Source: Arthrobacter sp. HY1533 | Lineage (GTDB): Bacteria > Actinomycetota > Actinomycetes > Actinomycetales > Micrococcaceae | Reading direction: 5' to 3' | Assembly (NCBI RefSeq): GCF_027568515.1 | Contig: NZ_JANKZF010000018.1 | Span: forward strand, 42,209-106,208 | DNA length: 64,000 nucleotides | Part shown: positions 1-7,055 of the stretch, in pieces | Numbering within the stretch: position 1 is the stretch's first letter | Layout: each line of letters opens with the position of its first letter | Program-made: the position numbers and the translations under genes | Notes under the pieces: generated by a model | What the model saw: only the letters and a program-made list of their open reading frames with translations | What the model was told of the DNA's origin: nothing | Databases searched by the model: none

Positions 1-469
1 CTCCAAGCTGCGGGATGCCGGGCTGCCGTGCGGCGTCATGGCCATGCCCATCCTGCCCTGGCTCACCGACTCCGACGAGGCCCTTGACCAGCTGTTTGCT
101 GCGCTGGCCCGCGCCGGAGCCACAGGCGTCAGCGCCGGCGCCCTCTACCTGCGGCCGGGCACGCGCGAATGGTTCATGCAGTGGCTGGCCCGTGAGCACC
201 CGGCACTCGTTGGCCGCTACCGCCGCCTCTACGGCACCGGGGCCTATGCACCCAAGGAGTACCGCCAGTGGCTCGCCGCAAAGGTCAATGAGGCCAGGGC
301 CCGCAACGGCTTCAGCGCCCAGGGGTTCGTCCACGATCCCCGGCAGGACGAGGCCAGGTACCCGTCAGGCAGCATGCCCGAAGCGTCCAACTTCCGCATT
401 GGACACGAAAAGGCGGGAACCCCCGAAGGGATTCCCGCCTCTGCAGCCTTCTCGCCGACCTTGTTCTAG
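1..469 (+). CDS. Radical SAM protein, C-terminal part (Rv2578c-like), cut by window start
   Basis: The frame is open from base 2 to a TAG at 467-469, so the N-terminal part lies outside the window. The visible 156 residues include an LRPGTREWFMQWL stretch and a tail rich in Arg, Tyr and Pro (RYRRLYGTGAYAP), which resemble the C-terminal region of actinobacterial Rv2578c-type radical SAM proteins, relatives of SplB. The CxxxCxxC iron-sulfur motif expected in the N-terminal half is not in view, so the family call rests on resemblance of the tail only and the substrate is unknown. The last 20 or so codons run through a hairpin that also serves the converging neighbour as a terminator. Confidence 0.6.
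   Translation, partial: SKLRDAGLPCGVMAMPILPWLTDSDEALDQLFAALARAGATGVSAGALYLRPGTREWFMQWLAREHPALVGRYRRLYGTGAYAPKEYRQWLAAKVNEARARNGFSAQGFVHDPRQDEARYPSGSMPEASNFRIGHEKAGTPEGIPASAAFSPTLF
411..440. terminator. Hairpin terminator overlapping the end of the radical SAM gene
   Basis: Two 9-base arms (AGGCGGGAA at 411-419 and TTCCCGCCT at 432-440) flank a 12-base loop. Read on the minus strand, the hairpin is followed by TTTTCG, as expected for a Rho-independent terminator of the DUF4870 gene that ends at 482. On the plus strand it lies inside the coding sequence, 27 bases before the stop codon. Confidence 0.6.
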
Positions 470-481
470 GCCGGCTGCGGG

Positions 482-1033
482 CTACTTGATGAATTCGATG
501 GTGAAGGGGAACTTGTACGGCTGGCCGGCGCGGAACTTCTTGGGTGCGTCGATTGCGGCCATGATGTGGATGACGAACAAGGCGATTGAAGCCAGCCCAA
601 GGACAATCGCGAGGATGATGCCCAGGACGGGGATCACCAGGATGAAGCTGGTGGCAATGCCCACAATGGCCCGCAGGATCGAGAAGTTCAGGTTGGCCTT
701 GTGGTATTCGTCAACCAGGCTGCCCTTGCCCTTGTCCACCAGGAAGAAAATCAGGGCCGGGATCCAGGAGAAGAAGACGGACAGCCAGTAGTTCAACGTG
801 ACGTTGTTGGCGGGGTCCACGGCGCCTGCCTGGTACGGCTGCTGCTGGACCGGCGGCTGGCCGTAGGCAGGCTGCTGCTGGACGGGCTGCTGGTAGCTCG
901 GCATTGTGGACTGCTCATAGCTGGGGGCCGCCGGCTGCTCATAGGACGGTGCGGCCGAAGCGGCCGCTGCGGGGGCGTCGTAGCCGGGGGGCGTCGGTTC
1001 GACGGGCGGCGTGGGGTTGCTGTTCTCGCTCAT
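482..1033 (-). CDS. DUF4870 family membrane protein
   Basis: This 183-residue protein has a Pro/Gln/Tyr/Ala-rich, low-complexity N-terminal half (repeated PSYEQ and QQPAYGQPP type units up to about residue 90). A DUF4870 domain with about three hydrophobic helices follows (LNYWLSVFFSWIPALIFFLV, then AIVGIATSFILVIPVLGIIL, then the next segment). It ends in PYKFPFTIEFIK, a typical DUF4870 tail. The start is ATG with GAGGAG just upstream. The family has no known biochemical activity; the Pro/Gln-rich cytoplasmic tail suggests protein-protein contacts, which is inference. It converges on the radical SAM gene. Confidence 0.85.
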   Translation of the reverse strand: MSENSNPTPPVEPTPPGYDAPAAAASAAPSYEQPAAPSYEQSTMPSYQQPVQQQPAYGQPPVQQQPYQAGAVDPANNVTLNYWLSVFFSWIPALIFFLVDKGKGSLVDEYHKANLNFSILRAIVGIATSFILVIPVLGIILAIVLGLASIALFVIHIMAAIDAPKKFRAGQPYKFPFTIEFIK

Positions 1034-1205
1034 GTTTTCACTCCTCTAAGTGATGGACATTCGTGATTGACATTGCTGGACGGCCTGGAGCAGGTCCATG
1101 GCCGGCGCCGCCTGCGGCCCTGGCGTGCAGGGCCGTGAAGGCCGCAGGGGGCGGGAAATGCTGCGCCCGCCGCCTGCGGCATGGTCCGGGAGACGTTCCC
1201 GGCTG

Positions 1206-1397
1206 CTATCCGCTCTTGCGGCGGAATTCGCGCTTGTGCCCTGCCGCGCCGTGCGAGGCGTTGATCTTGGGGCCACCGGCGGCGGATACGCTGCCGTGCT
1301 GCTGGTTCTTCTTGTTTTCCAGGGCCTGTCGGAATTTTTCCTTGGTTTCCTCGGAAGCAGCCGTGGGGGGATGTTCGTCGTGGTTTTCACTCGTCAT
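1206..1397 (-). CDS. DUF5302 small protein
   Basis: This 63-residue, highly charged, soluble-looking protein contains SEETKEKFRQALENKK followed by a Gly/Ala-rich basic tail ending KREFRRKSG. This composition and order match the actinobacterial DUF5302 family, short conserved proteins of unknown function. An AGGAGG-like ribosome binding site (CTAGGAGGTTGTGCA) precedes the ATG, which strongly supports translation. It stands alone between the Nudix gene and the DUF4870 gene on the same strand. No catalytic residues or membrane segments are visible. Confidence 0.75.
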   Translation of the reverse strand: MTSENHDEHPPTAASEETKEKFRQALENKKNQQHGSVSAAGGPKINASHGAAGHKREFRRKSG

Positions 1398-1483
1398 TGC
1401 ACAACCTCCTAGTGGTGTTCAGCACCAGTCTGGCACAGGCCGGAGATTTATCAACACCCCGAACGGCTAATTGTGCCCAGTAT

Positions 1484-1903
1484 TCACGCGGGCGCCACCG
1501 CGGCAAGCAGGGCGTGCACAATGGGAAGGTCCGCCGGAATCCAGCCCAGCTCCCGGATCTCCCTACCGGCAAGGTCAAGCCACCGCAATTCATCGTGGTC
1601 CTCGAGGGCCTCGGGTGTGCCTTCCGTCACCTCAACCAGCCACACACGCATGGCGGCGCCAGCGTTCAAGGGCCAGCCGCCCGGCGTCGGACCCGGCAAC
1701 TCGGCACCCAGCGCCACCTGGACGTCCAGTTCCTCCGCGAGTTCCCGGTGCAGGGCCTCCACGGCGCCTTCACCGGGTTCCACCTTGCCGCCCGGAAACT
1801 CCCACATGCCGGCGAACTCCGGCGGTGCCGTCCGGCGCGCCGCCAGCAGCCGGCGGGGCTCAGCCAGGGAATCAAGCAGTGCAGCACCAACAATTTGTTT
1901 CAT
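1484..1903 (-). CDS. Nudix hydrolase, MutT-like
   Basis: A 139-residue Nudix domain protein. The Nudix box is complete: GGKVEPGE, seven residues, then RELAEEL, giving the metal-binding GX5EX7REUXEE pattern. Together with the MKQIVGAALL start and the WEFPGGK motif this resembles the MutT branch, which removes oxidised nucleotides such as 8-oxo-dGTP; the exact substrate is inferred. I place the start at the ATG 1903 because AGGTGA lies five bases upstream; a GTG three codons earlier (1912) is possible but would bury that site. It is divergent from the MFS exporter, with 140 bases between them. Confidence 0.85.
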   Translation of the reverse strand: MKQIVGAALLDSLAEPRRLLAARRTAPPEFAGMWEFPGGKVEPGEGAVEALHRELAEELDVQVALGAELPGPTPGGWPLNAGAAMRVWLVEVTEGTPEALEDHDELRWLDLAGREIRELGWIPADLPIVHALLAAVAPA

Positions 1904-2043
1904 CTCATTCACCTGCCCAGTGTAGGGGGAACTAGACTACAAAGGGCATCAATATGCCCTTCCCGGCCCGGCCACGTGGCTCCGGCACCGCCCGCCCAGC
2001 ACTGTGCGGCCGCGGAGAAACCCCACCCCTGCGAAAGTTGTTC

Positions 2044-3273
2044 ATGACCCTGCCTCAGACCAAGAGCAGTTCCAAGCCCACCACGCCCTCACCCAACGTG
2101 GTGGCGTGGGCCATCCTGTCCCTGGCCATCGGCGGATTCGGCATCGGCACCACCGAATTTGCCATGATGGGCCTGCTGCCCAATGTGGCCGAGGGTGTGG
2201 GGGTCAGCGTCCCCACTGCCGGGCACGTCATCTCCGCCTATGCGCTCGGTGTTGTGGTGGGTGCGCCGCTGCTGGTGGCCATCGGTGCCAAGATGCCGCG
2301 CAAGACACTGGCCTTGGGGCTCATGGCCCTGTTCACCGTGGGCAACCTGCTCTCCGTGCTGGCCCAGGACTACACCACACTGTTGGTGACCCGTTTCATC
2401 GCAGGCTTGCCGCACGGGGCATTCTTTGGTGTGGCCGCCGTGCTGGCGGCCTCCATGGTGGCACCCACCAAGCGCGGCCGGGCCATCTCCATGGTCATGA
2501 TGGGCCTGTCAGTGGCCAATGTGCTGGGCGTGCCGCTGGCGACCTTTGTGGGCCAGCAGTTCGGCTGGCGCTGGCTGTTCGTCCTGGTCGGTGGCATCGG
2601 CATCGTCACCATGGTTTGCATGTTCGTGTTTGTCCCTGCCCAAAAGGCCCACCCCGATGCGAGCCTGCGACGCGAGCTCGGCACACTCAAGCGCGGCCAG
2701 GTGTGGCTGACGCTGCTCGTGGGCGTCGTGGGCTTTGGCGGCTTCTTCGCCGTGTACACCTACGTTGCCAACACCATGACGGACGTGGCTGGCTTCGACG
2801 CCGGGTTCCTGCCCGTCATCGTGGGGCTGTACGGACTGGGCATGGTCGCGGGAAACTACGTGGGCGGGCGGATGGCGGACTGGTCAGTCATGGGCAGCAT
2901 CTACCTCATGATGGGCTTCATCGCCGCCGTGCTGGTCATCTACGCCGCCACGGTCCACATCCAGTGGATGGCGCTGCTCATGATCTTCGTCATTGGCGCC
3001 TCAGGCGCCATGCTGGTGCCGTCGCTGCAGACGCGCCTGCTGGACGTCTCCCCCGGCGCCCCCACCCTGGCGTCGTCACTGAACCACTCGGCCCTGAACA
3101 TGGCCAATGCGCTCGGTGCGTTTGTGGGCGGTCTCGTCATTACGTGGGGCTGGGGCTTCACCGCCCCGGCGCTCGTGGGTGCCGTCCTGGCCGTGCTGGG
3201 CCTGGCCATTGCCCTGTTCAGCGGCTTCCTGGACAAGGGTAGCCGGACAGGCCGCGCCGCCGTCGACGGCTGA
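2044..3273 (+). CDS. MFS exporter of the AraJ/CmlR (DHA1) type
   Basis: A 409-residue protein with about twelve hydrophobic segments. The first helix region carries GTTEFAMMGLLP, characteristic of the AraJ / chloramphenicol-resistance-like DHA1 drug:proton antiporters. The loop 2-3 signature is present as GAKMPRK, and RFIAGLPHGAFFG matches the helix 4-5 region of this subfamily. It probably exports a small hydrophobic compound or sugar by proton antiport; the substrate cannot be read from sequence. An ATG at 1954 would add 30 residues of unlikely composition (Arg/Pro/Gly-rich), so I prefer 2044, just before the conserved region. It is monocistronic and followed by about 100 bases without a gene. 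Confidence 0.85.
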   Translation: MTLPQTKSSSKPTTPSPNVVAWAILSLAIGGFGIGTTEFAMMGLLPNVAEGVGVSVPTAGHVISAYALGVVVGAPLLVAIGAKMPRKTLALGLMALFTVGNLLSVLAQDYTTLLVTRFIAGLPHGAFFGVAAVLAASMVAPTKRGRAISMVMMGLSVANVLGVPLATFVGQQFGWRWLFVLVGGIGIVTMVCMFVFVPAQKAHPDASLRRELGTLKRGQVWLTLLVGVVGFGGFFAVYTYVANTMTDVAGFDAGFLPVIVGLYGLGMVAGNYVGGRMADWSVMGSIYLMMGFIAAVLVIYAATVHIQWMALLMIFVIGASGAMLVPSLQTRLLDVSPGAPTLASSLNHSALNMANALGAFVGGLVITWGWGFTAPALVGAVLAVLGLAIALFSGFLDKGSRTGRAAVDG

Positions 3274-3380
3274 CAGCAACGGGCCGGCCGGCCCAAGCCA
3301 AAGGCCCGCAAACACCGTGTGGAGCCCGCCAAGTGCGCGGTCCAGATGGTGGTTGCGGGCCTTGTTGATTGGCCGGTGGG

Positions 3381-4292
3381 CTATTCGCCGCGGCGCTGGG
3401 CCCTGGCGCTGGCGTAGAGGCAGACGGTCGCGGCAGTGCCGAGGTTCAGTGATTCGGCGGAGCCGTAGACGGGGACGGCCACGCGGTGGTCGGCCAGCGC
3501 CTTCTCCTCCCCCGCCAGGCCCTGCGCCTCATTGCCGAACAGCCAAATGGTGGGGTCGGCCAGGTCGTACTGGGAATCCGGGATCTCCTGGTCAAAGGAC
3601 CGCGCTGCGCTTTCGTCCTGCAGCAGGTCCAGGTTCAGGTGGCCGTAGCCGTCCGCGGCAAGGACGCCAACACCGGCAGCCTTGGCTGCCGCGACCACTT
3701 CAGCCGGGTCGGCGCCGAGCACCACGGGCAGGTGGAACAGGGAACCTGCGGTGGAGCGCACAGCCTTGGGGTTGTAGATGTCCACGCTCGAATGGGAGAA
3801 GATGACGGCGTCTGCTCCCGCGGCGTCGGCTGCGCGGAGCACTGTGCCTGCGTTGCCCGGGTCCTGCACACGGCACAGCATGGCGATGAGCTTGGGCTTG
3901 GCGGCGAGCACTTGTTCCAGCGGCACGTCCACAAAGTTGCACACGGCCACCACGCCCTGCGGGGAAACGGTGTCGGTCATCGCGGCGAGCACCAGCTCGC
4001 TGGCAATGCGCAGCTGCAGCCGCGAGCCCGGCGCGGAGGCCGATTCCAGCAGCTCGGGGAATTTCTTGAGGCATTCCACAGTGGCGTACATTGACTCGAC
4101 CACGGGGGTTCCGCCGGCTGACAGGCAGTCGTGGTGGGCCCGGAGTGCCTCGCGCACGGCCTGCGGGCCCTCGGCCAGGAACTGGCGGCGCTTTAAACGC
4201 CCCGAGCGCCCGGTCAGCTTGGCAACATCCCTCACTCGATCTGCTCGAGGATTGGTCATTGCTTCTGCTGGCGGGCGCCCGGGTTCAATCAT
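3381..4292 (-). CDS. TrmH/SpoU family RNA 2'-O-methyltransferase
   Basis: This 303-residue protein has an N-terminal RNA substrate-binding region (RQFLAEGPQAVREAL) and a C-terminal SpoU/SPOUT knot domain. SPOUT motif 1 is seen as VQDPGNAGTVLRAADAAGAD, motif 2 as WLFGNEAQGL, and motif 3 as VAVPVYGSAESLNLGTAAT. These bind AdoMet and catalyse 2'-O-ribose methylation of rRNA or tRNA. It follows rplT by 58 bases in the infC-rpmI-rplT operon, the position of tsnR in other actinobacteria, which points to an rRNA target. An internal ATG at 4259 (MTNPRADRV) may be the real start, because conservation begins there. Confidence 0.9.
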   Translation of the reverse strand: MIEPGRPPAEAMTNPRADRVRDVAKLTGRSGRLKRRQFLAEGPQAVREALRAHHDCLSAGGTPVVESMYATVECLKKFPELLESASAPGSRLQLRIASELVLAAMTDTVSPQGVVAVCNFVDVPLEQVLAAKPKLIAMLCRVQDPGNAGTVLRAADAAGADAVIFSHSSVDIYNPKAVRSTAGSLFHLPVVLGADPAEVVAAAKAAGVGVLAADGYGHLNLDLLQDESAARSFDQEIPDSQYDLADPTIWLFGNEAQGLAGEEKALADHRVAVPVYGSAESLNLGTAATVCLYASARAQRRGE

Positions 4293-4350
4293 GTCTAGGA
4301 CTTTATCAGCCGCTGCACACGATCAAGGAACCGAGAGGTTCCAGTGGAGA

Positions 4351-4734
4351 CTACTTTGCTGCCGGAGCCGAGGTGTTGGCGGGCAGTGCAGCCTTGGCGA
4401 TCTTGACCAGTGCTGCGAAGGCACCGGCGTCGTTGACGGCCAGGTCTGCCAGCATGCGGCGGTCAACCTCGATCTCAGCAGCCTTCAGGCCCTGGATCAA
4501 GCGGTTGTAGGTCAGGCCGTTGGCGCGGGATGCAGCGTTGATGCGCTGGATCCAGAGGCGACGGAAGTCACCCTTGCGCTTGCGGCGGTCGCCGTAGCTG
4601 TACACAAACGAGTGCAGCAGCTGCTCTTTGGCCTTGCGGTACAGGCGTGAACGCTGTCCGCGGTAACCCTTTGCGCGCTCAAGAACAACCCGACGCTTCT
4701 TGTGGGCGTTTACAGCCCTCTTCACACGTGCCAC
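4351..4734 (-). CDS. rplT: 50S ribosomal protein L20
   Basis: At 127 residues this has the usual length and the classic N-terminus [15 protein letters not shown], followed by [13 protein letters not shown] and the conserved core [19 protein letters not shown]20 binds 23S rRNA and is needed for early assembly of the large subunit; in several bacteria it also represses its own operon by binding the mRNA leader. The start codon is GTG with an AAGGAG seven bases upstream. The C-terminus has an Ala-rich extension ([12 protein letters not shown]). It is the third gene of infC-rpmI-rplT. Confidence 0.98.
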   Translation of the reverse strand: MARVKRAVNAHKKRRVVLERAKGYRGQRSRLYRKAKEQLLHSFVYSYGDRRKRKGDFRRLWIQRINAASRANGLTYNRLIQGLKAAEIEVDRRMLADLAVNDAGAFAALVKIAKAALPANTSAPAAK

Positions 4735-4842
4735 GTGCGTACTCCTTCAAGTTTTAAAGATCCCAAGCCAATCATGCCAGGGAAGGCTTTGATGAAATGG
4801 TGATGGTCCCGAACTGGAAACGTCACCGATTGACTTGCGAAA

Positions 4843-5037
4843 TTAGATGCCGAGCATCTTCTTGATGTTGCGAACGTCTGCCTTGGCGACCAGGAGGTCA
4901 CCCTTCAGGCGGCGCTTGAGGCTGGAGGGCTTGTGCTCCAGGTAGTGGCGGCGGTTAGCCTGCTGGCGACGAAGCTTGCCGGAACCGGTCAGCTTGAATC
5001 GCTTCTTTGCACCACTGTGTGTCTTCATTTTAGGCAT
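4843..5037 (-). CDS. rpmI: 50S ribosomal protein L35
   Basis: This 64-residue basic protein starts [21 protein letters not shown] and ends [13 protein letters not shown], both typical of bacterial L35, a small late-assembly protein of the large ribosomal subunit. It lies 103 bases downstream of infC and 108 bases upstream of rplT on the same strand, the conserved infC-rpmI-rplT order. Such gaps are longer than in the tightly packed operons elsewhere in the window and could hold regulatory or processing sites, but I see no strong hairpin in them. Confidence 0.98.
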   Translation of the reverse strand: MPKMKTHSGAKKRFKLTGSGKLRRQQANRRHYLEHKPSSLKRRLKGDLLVAKADVRNIKKMLGI

Positions 5038-5140
5038 GAGGACCTGTCTCCTTACGTATCCACCGGCGCTGCCTGTGGTTCTCTTGCAGCGACTGGTTGG
5101 GTCACTGTGTGGGTGTATTCACCGCTGAAAGGGATGAACT

Positions 5141-6238
5141 CTATTCAGCTGAGCTGGGGGTTTCGGCTGCCGGCTCGCCCTTTGCGGGGGCGGCCTTGGC
5201 GGCCGGCTTTGCTGCAGCCTTGGGGGCGGGCTTCGCGGCCGGCTTGGCGGCTGCGGGCTTTGCCATGGGCTTGGGCATGGGGATGGGCTTCGCAGCCACG
5301 GGCTTGGGAGCTGCGACGGGCTTCGCGGCCACGGCGGGCTTTGCAGCCACCTTGGCCGGCGCTGCCTTTGCGGGGGCAACCTTGGCCGGTGCCGCCTTGG
5401 CCGGGGCCTTGGCGGGAACGACGGCGGGAGCCGGCTTTTCGGCCGGAGCTTCCTTGGCCGGGGCTGCTTCGGCGGCGGGCGCCGGGGCAACTGCCGGAGC
5501 CAGTGCGGTTTCCGTGGCGGGCGCCTCGGGGGCGGCCTCTGCGGCGGGAACCTCAAGGTCCATGCCCAACTGCAGGCCCTGGGGCAGCAGGTCGGCAAGC
5601 GACTGCGTCATGGGGGCCTTGTTGTCGCGGTCCACGTCAACGCGGGCGGTGCCATTGGCAACTGCCTCGTTGTGGGCCTTTGCGTCGGCGCGCTGCTGGT
5701 TGCGGCGGGCCTCCGCCTTGGCCTCGGCCTTGTTCTTGAGCGGACCAATCACCATGACCATGTTGCGGCCGTCAATGCGGGGGCTCGACTCGATGATGCC
5801 GACCTCGGCCACATCCTCGGCGAACTTCTGCAAAAGGCGGATGCCCATTTCGGGGCGCTGCTGCTCACGGCCGCGGAACTGGATCATGGCCTTGACCTTG
5901 TCACCGGCACCGAGGAAGCGCAGTGCATGTCCGCGCTTGGTCTCGTAGTCGTGCTTGTCGATCTTGAGGCGGAAACGGATTTCCTTCAAGACGGTGTTGG
6001 TCTGGTTCTTGCGGGCCTCACGTGCCTTGACAGCGGCTTCGTACTTGTACTTGCCGAAGTCCATCAGTTTGCACACCGGCGGCTTGGCCGTCGGTGCTAC
6101 CTCAACCAGATCCAAGTCGGACTCTGCTGCCAAACGGAGGGCGTCTTCAATGCGGACGATACCTACCTGTTCGCCTGCAGGCCCAACCAACCGCACCTCG
6201 GGGACGCGGATTCGATCATTGATGCGTGGCTCGCTAAT
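5141..6238 (-). CDS. infC: Translation initiation factor IF-3 with long Ala/Pro/Lys tail, probable AUU start
   Basis: The first 180 residues are a standard IF-3: [19 protein letters not shown], then VCKLMDYGK-like [13 protein letters not shown], then [21 protein letters not shown]-3 blocks subunit joining and proofreads the start codon and initiator tRNA. The remaining 185 residues are a low-complexity Ala/Pro/Lys tail with KAAPAK and KPAAAKP repeats, probably disordered. I place the start at an ATT codon (6238-6236), because AGGAG lies six bases upstream and conservation begins exactly there; the nearest upstream ATG (6280) has no ribosome binding site and would add 14 unconserved residues. 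AUU starts with autoregulation are established for infC in E. coli. First gene of infC-rpmI-rplT. Confidence 0.93.
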   Translation of the reverse strand: MSEPRINDRIRVPEVRLVGPAGEQVGIVRIEDALRLAAESDLDLVEVAPTAKPPVCKLMDFGKYKYEAAVKAREARKNQTNTVLKEIRFRLKIDKHDYETKRGHALRFLGAGDKVKAMIQFRGREQQRPEMGIRLLQKFAEDVAEVGIIESSPRIDGRNMVMVIGPLKNKAEAKAEARRNQQRADAKAHNEAVANGTARVDVDRDNKAPMTQSLADLLPQGLQLGMDLEVPAAEAAPEAPATETALAPAVAPAPAAEAAPAKEAPAEKPAPAVVPAKAPAKAAPAKVAPAKAAPAKVAAKPAVAAKPVAAPKPVAAKPIPMPKPMAKPAAAKPAAKPAPKAAAKPAAKAAPAKGEPAAETPSSAE

Positions 6239-6286
6239 GTGTGGCTCCTGTTGCCTAAAAGTGGTGAGCACCACCGGCAACGAAGA

Positions 6287-6317
6287 AGGCCTCCTATTGC
6301 CGGTGCAATGGAGGCCT
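6287..6317 (-). promoter_or_regulatory. infC leader hairpin, possible attenuator
   Basis: On the minus strand AGGCCTCC pairs with GGAGGCCT (6317-6310 with 6294-6287), continued inward by ATTGC/GCAAT with a one-base bulge and a four-base loop, 13 pairs in all. CTTCTTCG follows, a weak U-rich tract. It sits about 50 bases before the infC ribosome binding site in a leader of roughly 250 bases. Leaders of infC-rpmI-rplT operons are known regulatory sites in other bacteria; an attenuation or L20-binding role here is inference. Confidence 0.5.
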
Positions 6318-6497
6318 CAAATTGGACGGCGCGGCAATACCTTGAAAGGAACTGCAGCTTGCTTCCTGGCGGAAGGCGCCGACCTGAACCAGACAACGCC
6401 AAGGAATGGGTCGAAAGGTGGGAGAGGACTCCACTTGCAAACCCGCTGCTGTCCCCTGGAATCCTGCCCTGTGACATTCGTCGTGGGGACAGGATCA

Positions 6498-6526
6498 AAT
6501 AACAGCATCGAGTCGGTCTGTGACAA
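6498..6526 (-). promoter_or_regulatory. Candidate sigma-70-type promoter for infC
   Basis: Read on the minus strand, TTGTCA (6526-6521) and TTATTT (6503-6498) are separated by exactly 17 bases, matching -35 and -10 elements. Transcription would start near 6491, giving a leader of about 250 bases before the AUU start of infC. The promoter lies directly upstream of the divergent DUF1844 gene. Confidence 0.45.
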
Positions 6527-6536
6527 GCTTAGCAGT

Positions 6537-6944
6537 ATGAACACCCCAGAGAACAATTCAGACTCCCGCAACACGTTCAGCGCTTACCAGGAAGAGGCAT
6601 TCGGCGACGAAACCGCCGCTTCGGCGGTGCGCGACATTGCCGAGGTTCCCGCCATTGAGGTCATTACGACGGCGGCCGTCCACCTCATGAGCGCAGCGGC
6701 CGTCAAGTGCGGCCTGGCCGCCGGGCCGGACGCAGAGGAACTGAAGGACCTGGACGAGGCACGCAAGCTCATCACCGCCCTGGCCGGTTTTGTCACGGCC
6801 GCAGCTCCTGAAATCGGCAGCCAGCACGCCGGACCGTTGCGCGACGGCCTGCGCTCCCTGCAGCTCGCCTTCCGCGAAGCTTCCACCATCCCGGACGCGC
6901 CGGGCAAGGGCCCGGGCGAGAAGTTCACCGGAGCCGTCAACTAG
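6537..6944 (+). CDS. DUF1844 domain protein
   Basis: This 135-residue protein has the DUF1844 core IEVITTAAVHLMSAAAVKCGL followed by an Asp/Glu-rich stretch (EELKDLDEARKLITALAGF). The family is small, mostly helical and of unknown function; it is frequently found beside infC in actinobacteria, and here it is divergent from infC across about 300 bases. No signal peptide or catalytic motif is visible. The start ATG at 6537 is the first codon of the conserved reading frame; the frame stays open upstream, but that part overlaps the infC leader and is not conserved-looking. Confidence 0.85.
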   Translation: MNTPENNSDSRNTFSAYQEEAFGDETAASAVRDIAEVPAIEVITTAAVHLMSAAAVKCGLAAGPDAEELKDLDEARKLITALAGFVTAAAPEIGSQHAGPLRDGLRSLQLAFREASTIPDAPGKGPGEKFTGAVN

Positions 6945-6978
6945 TCCCCACGCCCTCCCACGCATAGTCCTGAATGTG

Positions 6979-7041
6979 AATCGAACCGGCAGTAGATGTC
7001 AACATTCCTCGCGAATGTTGACATCTGCTGCCGGTTCGATT
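6979..7041. terminator. Long hairpin between converging genes (29-bp stem)
   Basis: Arms at 6979-7007 and 7013-7041 are reverse complements over 29 bases except for one position (T in the left arm opposite G in the right), with a five-base loop CTCGC. It lies between the ends of the DUF1844 gene (plus) and the MFS gene (minus), so bidirectional termination is the simplest reading. The stem is about twice as long as an ordinary terminator and the T-run after it is poor. Confidence 0.7.
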
Positions 7042-7055
7042 TGTTTGGGGCGCAC

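Noticed and set aside
4327..4342. GGAACC-GAGA-GGTTCC hairpin after rplT as a terminator
   Set aside because: Only six pairs and no U tract on the minus strand; the TrmH-type gene follows closely and is probably co-transcribed.
6278..6280. ATG at 6280 as the infC start
   Set aside because: No ribosome binding site, the extra 14 residues are not conserved, and the ATT at 6238 has a well-placed AGGAG.
6163..6498. A 111-codon minus-strand frame across the infC leader
   Set aside because: It overlaps the infC coding start in another frame and has no conserved sequence; no ribosome binding site was visible.
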